Virus record (IMG/VR): IMGVR_UViG_3300032229_000294
Coordinates: 1 to 31,863 of that record
DNA: 31,863 bases
Strand: one strand, 5' to 3'
Origin: a virus
Shown here: one piece after another, positions 1-9,500 of the stretch
Numbering within the stretch: position 1 is the first letter of the stretch
How the letters are laid out: each line of letters starts with the position of its first letter
Made by a program: the position numbers and the translations under genes
The notes under the pieces: model-generated
The model's database searches: none
Seen by the model: only the letters and a program-made list of their open reading frames with translations
Told to the model about the DNA's origin: nothing

Positions 1-150
1 CCTGAGTTCATGCAAGTAGATGTGTGGGGATGGATTCACTACGACCAAGCGTGGGAACTGGGAGAACCAGCGCACTACGCACCAGAAACGACGAGGATTC
101 TGAACCGTGACAATCTGACTTCTTTGAGGGTTTTGGATAAATCTTTCTGA
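1..150 (+). CDS. 3' end of an unidentified gene (partial)
   Basis: An open frame enters from the left edge and ends at a TGA at 148-150, giving 49 C-terminal residues beginning PEFMQVDVWGWIHYDQAW. The composition (Trp, Tyr, His and Asp spread as in a folded protein) and the absence of a competing minus-strand gene suggest it is real. It is followed by a GC-rich hairpin and a long non-coding gap, so it closes an upstream transcription unit on the same strand as the giant gene. A structural or packaging role would fit the position but nothing in this fragment identifies a family. The start lies outside the window. Confidence 0.6.
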   Translation, partial: PEFMQVDVWGWIHYDQAWELGEPAHYAPETTRILNRDNLTSLRVLDKSF

Positions 151-262
151 TGATGGGGGGATTCCAAATAGTATCTCCTGTCCCCCCACGCGCGCCCGAT
201 TGACCGAGAAAAAGCCCCGAGAACCCCACGACGGCGTGCGCAAACCCGACCACCCTCAGTGA

Positions 263-305
263 TTGTCCACAGGCTGTGGATAGGGGTGTGCATAAGTTAT
301 CCACA
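263..305. other. cluster of three DnaA-box-like 9-mers
   Basis: TTGTCCACA at 263-271, the complement of TATCCACA at 275-282 and TTATCCACA at 297-305. TTATCCACA is the classical bacterial DnaA box. The first two form an inverted pair separated by GGC. Three sites within 43 bases in a non-coding gap is what a DnaA-binding or origin region can look like, but no AT-rich unwinding element is obvious next to them. Confidence 0.5.
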
Positions 306-536
306 GGCTTTACCCTACCCCTAGGGGTACTGGATAGCGTAACGATACTCGCTATGGTATGCCATGATGGTAATATGTCACATCATTTGACACGCACCAC
401 ACGCACCTGCTAGGCGCATTAGGTAACACCATGTCGTGATGTCCTATGAGGTAGTCACACATCACACAGAGCGCACACATCACACACAAATCGCAACCAT
501 TTACAACACCTTCATACATGATTGTGACAGTTGTTC

Positions 537-542
537 TACAAT
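537..542 (+). promoter_or_regulatory. -10 box for the giant gene, leaderless geometry
   Basis: TACAAT lies exactly six bases before the ATG at 549, so transcription would start at or next to the A of the start codon. There is no Shine-Dalgarno sequence and no good -35 hexamer 17 bp upstream (514-519 is ATACAT), and the conserved spacer of the early regulon is absent. Confidence 0.55.
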
Positions 543-548
543 GAGTAA

Positions 549-3500
549 ATGCCCTTCTCCTATGACATCAACCCTAACGACTCAAGTCGTATTCGTCGTC
601 GGTCACAACGCATAGAGACAGAGAACAGTGAGCGCATAGAGTACAAAGCACTAGGTGCGAACCTAGGTCAACTCGCAAGAGGTGCAGTCGCCTTTGACCC
701 GAACGCAGAGGACGGTGATGGTGACGGTCTCGTACAGGACAACACACCATACGAGAGACCAGCAGCCCTATCAAACATTGCCGACACAGTAAGGCAAGGA
801 CTCGCAAGTGCCACGGGTTATCAAACCTACTTCACTAATGGTAAGTCGCCAACAGTAGGCATGACCAATAGAGAGGTAGCAGAGTACGCAGTACCTGACA
901 ACCCACTACAGTTCCTAGAGATGCGCCTACAACAGCAGGCGATACAAGGTCTCCCTAACAATAACCCTCTCATACAGGAAGACCTAGAGAAGGTATCCTT
1001 TGACCCTGAAGGCATTGAGCAACTGCGCAACCTCGTAGAGCGCACACTAGATGAGCGCCCTGCCTTACGGGTGGCATGGGACAGGTTTGGTGTACCACCC
1101 ATAGGAATATCTGAAGGTAAGAATAATTACGCAGGCGTGTTCTTGAGTGACTCAATCCTTATGGATGATGACTCACTGAAGGCTAAGCCAATAAGAAGTG
1201 CTATGAGTAACGCACGAATCGCAAACCTTTTCTCAGGAGTGAGTGGAGCGCCAAGAATAAAAGGAGTGAAGAGAGTATTCGTCAGCACAGACGCAAGGGA
1301 TACTCTCACCCATGAGTGGGGACATTACCTACATCAACTCACAAGCAGGCTTCATCCTGATGCGAACATAAGAGAAGCCGCCACATTGCTTGATATGTAT
1401 TGGTGGTCAGATGCTGGATACCAATCCCAATACCTAGATAGACACCCAACGATAAAGAGACTCTTTGATTACTTCAATCAAGCACCACCGTTCTCAGGAG
1501 AGAGAATAGATTTACCAGATGACTCACTGCCTTTCGTTTCTTCAAACTATGGCACAACAAAGCCTGGCGAGTTTGTGGCAGAAGCAATCAGCGCATACTT
1601 CTCACCTGACAAAAAGACAAGAGAGTTGCTCAATGACGCAGGCGTAGAACTAGTAGAGAAAACATTCTTAGGTATCAGAGGTGGTCTCGCCTCAACTAGC
1701 AGTGGTCGCAGAACGACCACGGGTAACTCCATGCGTGGTCTTACACCAGCAGAGATGGCAGAGCGCATTGTTCCATCTACACCAGAAGAAGCACTCCTAT
1801 CCATAGCGGACCATCAAAGAATGATGGCGATTGATGGTGAAGATGTAAACACAGAGGCGCTCAAGGTCGCAATACCTAGAGGCATGAATGACATTGACTT
1901 CTCACCAGAAGCAGTGACAGAAATGCGTCAAGTCATCACTAAGGCGCTAGCAGAAAACAGAATGTTCAGAGAGGTTGCAGAGCGTCACGGGTTCCCTCCA
2001 GTGCTTGCGACAAAGCGTGGCGCAGAGTGGGTAGACGGAGACGGTACATACGCAATCTCAATGATAGAGGGCTTCCCATCAATCATTGTCAATAGAGACT
2101 CTCGTAATCAAATCATTCTCGCTGGTGGCGCACCTAATGGTGTGTACGAAGAAGAGGGAATGCTAGAGGGTACCGATACCTTCCTCGTATCACCAACAGA
2201 GAACGCAATGATTGCGCACGAGTGGGGTCACTACATCAACAGACTCGCAGCCTCAAGTCATCCAGACGAAGACATAAGAGCGCTTGCTACATTCTGGTTC
2301 TCAGACACATGGGACCATGACGCAGGACTCACTGGTCCGTGGAAGGTTCTAGATAAGTTGGGCGTCAATGTTGGGAACGACAAAGCAAGTCAAAGAATTA
2401 TTGGTGCTAGACGATTTGCTGAAAAGGTAAAGAACAAGAAATCCGAGAAGTGGACGGGTTACCCACATGTACTTAGCCAATATGGACAGACCATGCCAGC
2501 AGAAGCGTTTGCTGAAGGCGTTAGCGCAATACTTGTTGGTGACGAGTCGTCACGGGGTCTTGTAAGCCCTGCGCTAAGAGACGACATCTTTGACATCATT
2601 GGTAAGCCAGAGTCTTATCAGAGAGACATCGCGGGTGGCATTAGCGAGCGCACTGCTGGTTTGGCTTCGTTGTCTATGCCACGGGATATTTTCGGAACAA
2701 TATATGTGCCTAGAGATATGTCGCTACCAGAAGTCAAGAGCACACCACTCGGCGGTAGAGATTGGCTAAAAGACGCAACAAATGACGAGATAGCGGACGC
2801 TATTGCTGTCCGTAGTGAGGAAGACTTCATCAACCTAACACTCATGAACATGATGTTTGGTGCTGACATAAAAAACCTTTCGCCACAACTTGAACAAACA
2901 ATACGAGGCGTAATCGCCTACAACTTCTTCAATCAGGGCAGAAGCGTTGCCGAAGGTGGTGGTGAATTAGGAATAGATTTCACTCCACAAGGAATTGATA
3001 GAACACGGAGAATTATCCAGTCTGCGCTAGATGCTTCGCCAACATTCGCTTGGATTGTTCGCAACTTTGGCTCAGTGCCTATCGTTTCAGTAGACCCAGA
3101 CGAGATTGACATGTTGATGGCCATTAGGCCTCAGGATGTGTCACGGGATGTTGCCAACAAAGGGATTATGGGTTGGTCCACGGGTATGTACGGGATACTC
3201 CTTAATACTTCTTCCAAATACGGAAGAAGAGAACTGCCAATAGGTCAAAGAAAGAGATTCACAACCGCTGCTGGGGAAAATGGCAATGCTGAAGAGTTTT
3301 TGGTGAATGTTGATGGCTCTATGGAAGGAACCCTCTATCATGAATGGTTCCACTCGTTCTTTGGAAGAATTACAGGCTGGCACTCTAATTACGAAAGAGT
3401 AATGGGCAAACTCACGGGTGTTCCAGGGGAAAGAGGAGACAGAAGAGATTATCTTTATCCAGGAAATCCTCAAGCAGACGATATCGGATTGCTTGTCAAG

Positions 3501-6500
3501 GACATGTTTGATAGGTACAACTTCATACCATACGCTCACCAATCGTCAGAAACTCCAAAAATAATTGACAGAGCGTTACAGAAGATATCTGCCAATGGCG
3601 ATGACCCAGCAGATTTCAATTTGATTATGAGTACGCACGATAGCCGTACATTTATTCCAGAACTATGGATACCAGAGACATCGCAAGAGACGCTAGATGA
3701 GATACAGGCGAGATACCCGTACTTGGTAGAAGACCTCGCACCGCTAATCAATGTCAGATACGGAACAGTAACTCGTCAAGAGCAGTTCGCAGAAGGTGGC
3801 GCTTTATTCGTAACACCAGATACAAGACAGCGTTCAGTCTATTTGCCACCAGAGTTAGAGTCTATTTACGCATACATTCTTGGATTGAAGTCAGACCCGT
3901 CTCCTGGTGACTATGACAAGCCGTGGGAACGGAGAAGCGGTCTTGCTTCAGTATCTATGAGAAACGAGCGCTCTATTAGTAGCCTCAACGAAAGAGTACA
4001 TACGGGTAAGGAACTGTTTGTACAGGCTGGTGAAGCACATAGAAGACCAGACGCAGTAAGACAGTCGGGCGGGATGACCGATGTTTCTATCAACGGGTAC
4101 AAGTTCTCAATCATGGGAGAACTTCCAGAGTTTAATGAAGCATACGAAGCATGGAACGATTGGCAAGAAAACTGGAGAATGCGTTACATCTCATCAGAGA
4201 TTATGGGTCTCGGCGCTCTGTCATCACAGACAGACACAAGAAGATGGCAGTCAATCGCTAACAACCATCTCAAGAACGGCACAATCAACGAAGCGTCTTC
4301 AAGCACAAAAGAAGAAATCCAGCGTTCAGCAATGATGGCTCTTTCTATGATGAAAGAGATAGCAGATAGCCCATACGCTACGGACGCACCGCTCTATCGT
4401 TCAATCAGCAATGTTACGGAAAACGACGCTATCGCACGACTCAATGTTGGCGAAACACTGTCAATGCCACTCACATCTTTCAGCCCTGACTACGCAAGCG
4501 TTCTCGGGTTCTCAAAGGATGACGACCAAACTACGCTCGCAGACGCTATTAGAGAAAGAAGCAATGTAATCGTAAAACTCCGTGAAGGTACGAACATTGT
4601 CTATTCTCCAACAACAAAGCCGACACCAGATACAGACGGCAGAGAAGTGAACATGCCTATTGAGGGCATTACCGCTGGCGAGTTCATCGTCAAGAACAAG
4701 ACCAATGTAAACGGCGTTGATGTTATTGAGATAGAGCAGTCACGGGTTATTGACCCACTGCGTGGCTCACGGGCTACTGACGGTCGTAAGAAGGTAGAAA
4801 CCAATAAGCGTCGTATCAAACTCAACCAAGACATGACCAAGTCTCTTGAAAAGATTAGAGAAAAGGTTCAGGCTAGAGAAGATGCCGCCACAGACGACGA
4901 GAGAAACAAGATTGACGACGACATTGCGTTTGAGTCAAAGCGATACGGAGCAATCACACGGGCTCTGCGTACGCAAAACGACGACTTTGACAAGTTAGAC
5001 ACACCACGCACAGTTGGTGGTCTTGCATCTGCTTCATCACTAGAAGATAGAGCAAGCCGCCACGGGGTGTCTCTTGAAGCGTTCAATGACGAGGGATACG
5101 ACGCTGATGACATTGAATGGTCTACGAACGACTGGTCATTTGGTAAAACGGGTCAGGTCCGTGCTGGTGATGTCGTTGTAGTACGCACACGCAATGACGG
5201 CAAGAAAGAAATCCTTACGATTGAGCGCAAGAGCGGTCCTTTCCGTGGTGCGCTTTCGCTACCAGGTGGTCTACAGGACGAGGGCGAAGACCTGTACGAC
5301 ACAGCAGAGCGTGAGATGCTTGAAGAAGTCAATGTATCTCCGACTGACGCTATGGATAGACGCATACTCGGGCAAGTTGATGTAAAGGACTGGGACCCAC
5401 GCTTTGTTGAGGGTGGTCGCATCGCTGGTATTCGTTTTGACCTTAGCGAAGAGCAATCATCGGTGGTAAAGGCTGGCGACGACGCTGGCAAGTTCAATTG
5501 GGTTGATGTTGAAGAAATGTCTACGGGTAAGTACCCAATCGCATTCGGTCACGCTTCGTGGTTGGCAGAAGCGTTCGCAGACGACGAAGTGCTCGGTCCA
5601 CGCTTTGCTGTGCTCGCAGAAGCCTCGCGGGTTCGTAACCAAAGACTCATCAAAAAGATTGACGAGAAGCGTAGAGAGAAGGGCGTCAAAGAGTTTGGCG
5701 AGATGCCCGACCCATCAATTCCGTACGCTACAACGACAGATGGAATTCGTACTGGTCTTGCCAGCGCACGCTCTGGCATTAAAGACATCAGCACATCAAG
5801 AGAGATTGTTGGAAACGCTACTCGCTTGATGAGAGATAACGCTAATTTATTTGATAAGGACCCTATTTATGACGGATACTACGGGCGCACAATTGATGGC
5901 GCTTGGGTAAGAGATTTAGTAGACGGTCTAAAGAGCAACCAGAAAATAAGTCACGAAGATGCCGTTGGTATGTATCTAGTTTTAAGCGCAATAAGTGACT
6001 CAAAAATTTACTACACGCCAGAAACATTTTCAGAGTCGTTCTCTATCCGTATGACACTGAATAACATCAGATTCAAAGTATCTGGTAACGAAGAACACAC
6101 TATTACGCTAGACAATGTAGGTACTGAGCGTGTTTGGCTTGCGCACAGAGGTAGCGACTACTTAGGCGACTACGACACAGAAGAAGAAGCACTCAAGGCT
6201 ATTCAAGATTCCATAGCAGACAGAACAATGATTGGACCAACAAAACCCGCTGGTCTTGCGTCTACTAGTAGTAACAATTTTTCAGACACAAAGAGCAGAT
6301 ACACGGAGTCTCTTGATAGAAACATTGCCGATGCGTCTGATTATCTCTCACGCCTTGAGGATGCGCTTGACGAATGGAACGAGACGGGCGTATGGAAGGG
6401 CGAAGACTATGGGGTCGTGATAACTCCAGGTAGACCACCAAGAAACATGACCAGAGAGGACATGCTTGAGGTCAACTACAATCCTGACAACTTCTCTGGT

Positions 6501-9500
6501 GCAGTACAGAGTCGCATAAACGAACTTGGTCTTGAACTAAGCGATATGGAAGCGTCTCGCTCACGCCTTGATAAGCAAGGCTCTAGCACGACACCGATAG
6601 AAGCAATCCTTGATGACCCAGATGTTCTTGCACGCATAGAGAAGCGTGCAGAAGAAGTATCTGCCATGTCCCGCCCAGAGCGTAGTGAGTTGTTCAGAGA
6701 CGGTGAGTACGAGTATGTAGTCCATTGGGGTGCAGATGTTCTTGAGGGTGGCGTTCTTGACCCAGCACGCTCGCGAGGTGACGAGACGAGCGCATCAACG
6801 GTAGGAAACACCAGAAGAATCAACAAGGTGACTGCTATGCAGTTAGTCGCAAACAGAGACGACCAAAAACAAAAACTCTCTGATTTGACAAAGATTCAGC
6901 AAGAATTTGAAGAAACTGGCATGGTGAACCTCAGTTCAGCAGAAAATCCATTTGGTGTTGAGAGATTGATTGGCTCTCTCATCTCACGAGGCAAGGACAG
7001 AAACGCCAACTATCACGGCGATAGGGCGTACAGACCATTCCCTGATAAGGATGACCTGAATGAGATGGGAATTGATGAATTAACTCCTGAAATGAAGGAA
7101 AACATTGCCACAATTCTTGAGAGAAGCAGAAACGGCTCAGAGCAGACGCTTGCAAGGCTTGACAAAGTCGCCGACAAACTAATTGAGGACGACTATCAGT
7201 ACTCAAGCACATATCCAGCAGAAAAACTGCAGACAGCCAACGGGTACGGAGGCAGGTACGGCGAAGAGGGTGATTCTTGGAAGAACGACGCACCCAAGGC
7301 GACAAGAACTGGTATCCATGTGTTCCGAGTACGCATTGGCGAAGACGCAACACGAGACACGGGTGGTCCCGATGAAGTACATATCATCGGACAGCACACT
7401 CCAGTCGCATCATTGTCTGTAGAAACACATCAAAACAGGGGTCATCAGCCAGGTTCGGCACAGAGCACATGGCAGGGTTGGCTTGCAGAGGTGGTTGAGG
7501 CAGACAAAGCAAGTCGTAGAGGTCTTGCTTCAACATCAGAAAGAAATCAAAGCATAGTTGCTAGACTAAAAGAGTCTACTGGGTGGTTTGATTCAGCAAA
7601 AGATACTGGTTCTGAGAAGATAGTTAGAGATAATGCTGGTCGTGAACTTTCGGTATTAAAAGAGCAAGTTTCTTCAATTAAAGACCTAGACAGTAATGCT
7701 AGACAATCATTGTCTGATGCTGTCTCTAAAAATGGAGTGAATAGCGTTAGAAATAATAGACCACTTATTTCAACACTGTTTGGCATAAATCCTAAAGACC
7801 TTAAAGAGTCTGATGGAACAGTCTTTTACACTGGTTCCGATTGGTCTGCGCCAATTAAGATTGAAAGAGAACTAGCAATAGCCTCTGGAGATACAGAAAA
7901 AGTCGCAAGAATTGACGATTACATAGACTTTATCAATAACGCAACACCAGAAGAGTACGCACAAGCAGTCGTTGATGCGAGCAATAATTTTGGTAACTCT
8001 ATGGACAGAAGAGTAAAGGTTATGATGAATAACCCTCTTGGTCTAATAGAAAACGGAAGATACCTTACGCAACACGACTATGACGAGAGAATGGGCGTTG
8101 CCGATGCTGGTGGTGTAGCGAGAGCAGATGTAAGACAACTCAGAAGAAATGTTGAAGAGAATTTCGGAATCCCGAACATACAGAGTGGAAGCCCCGAAGA
8201 CCCATACAAAGACCTTCGCCCTGCCTCTGGCTTAATCCAAAACGAATCACTTGGCAGACAAAGAGAGTCTGGGTTACAGGGAATCTATGGTGACGATGTT
8301 GAAGTTATCCACCCTTACACAATCGGTCAACCAGTTGATGATTCTTGGACTCTTGATAGAGAGAATAGTTATGGCAGGAGTTCTATTATTCTTAGGGCAG
8401 AACTTGCTGAACGCTCATTGTTCACGAATGCCGATAGCGCATCTGGAAATCCAAAAGCAATTATTACATCAGAAATGCTTGGAAGAGATGCAAATGGTTT
8501 GAGTTACGGCAAGGGTGTTGGTGGTATGCCACAGATGCTTTGGAACGACACCGTTGACTCTGGTCAGTCAATGATGAGTCCATCAAGGGCTGATGGTCTC
8601 TTCTACAATGAAGCGCTTGTCGCTGGCTCTTTTACGCTTGATGAAGTTCAGGCAATAGTCACTAATCCAAACTCATTTTTGCCAAAAGACAGACAAGTTG
8701 GTCTTGTAGTTAGAGGGGACGGAAGCATTGTTGTTGGCGCTTATAATGGAGAGCCATTTGATTCTGACGCTAGAGCGCTAGTTGAAGCAAGCAAAATGCG
8801 CAGAAAATTAAAAGCAGATAATGATGTTGACCTAGTAGTCGCTGACCTTAATTCTGGCTCAAACTTCTCTGTTGACAGGGTTGAGATGTTTAACCCAGCA
8901 ATGACTGCAACATACATAACTGAGGTTAACCCGAAAGCCTTCCCAGATGTCGGACCAGCAGATTTGAGAGCAGGTGCTACGCCTATGGAGGCACTGCTTA
9001 TGCAAAGAAGAATAGATGTACAAAACGGTAAGTTTCAGACATCTTTTTCTCCAGAACTTGAAAAAAGACTTCTGGAAGCAAAACCAGAAGATGTAGCCAG
9101 TTTGGTTGAACAAGCAAAAAGAGAAACACTCGCAATGATTGACGCTGAACTCAGTGAATTGAGAAAAGAAGCGACAGACAAGAAGAGCCGTAGTGGTCTT
9201 GCTAGTACGCAACTTACTCCTACTGACGACATTGAGGAAGCAAAGAGAACTGGTCGCCCAGTGAACATGTTCCGTCCAGGAACACTCCCGCCTAAGACGC
9301 AAGCAGAATATGATGCAGTCTTAGAACAGCAGATGAGAAACCTTGAGGAAGCGAAGGAATTGAGAAAGCGCTATCAGGAAATCTGGGATAGAGACCCGAC
9401 ACCACCTTATTCTGATGAAGAAAAAGACGCAATACAAGCGTCAAATAAAATACGCAATGAACTTCTCTTTCAGTTTGTTGATTTAACCCCCCTCAACAGA

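Larger units (their letters stand above)
151..548. other. 398-base non-coding gap with DnaA-box-like cluster and palindromes
   Basis: No convincing gene is seen on either strand. From left to right the stretch holds a G6/C6 inverted repeat (about 154-187) that may end the upstream transcript, three DnaA-box-like sites at 263-305, a perfect ACCCCTAGGGGT palindrome near 317-328, a short palindrome ATGG-TATG-CCAT near 355-366, and a CACACATCACACA-rich tract (about 457-495). It ends in the -10 box of the giant gene. It could be an origin or regulatory region; that is inference. Confidence 0.55.

Noticed and set aside
3141-3542. 133-residue minus-strand ORF inside the giant gene
   Set aside because: Antisense to the third metallopeptidase module; no promoter or ribosome site.
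8859-9302. 147-residue minus-strand ORF inside the giant gene
   Set aside because: Long shadow frame in Phe- and Ser-rich translation with no signals; the plus-strand frame is continuous and shows domains.
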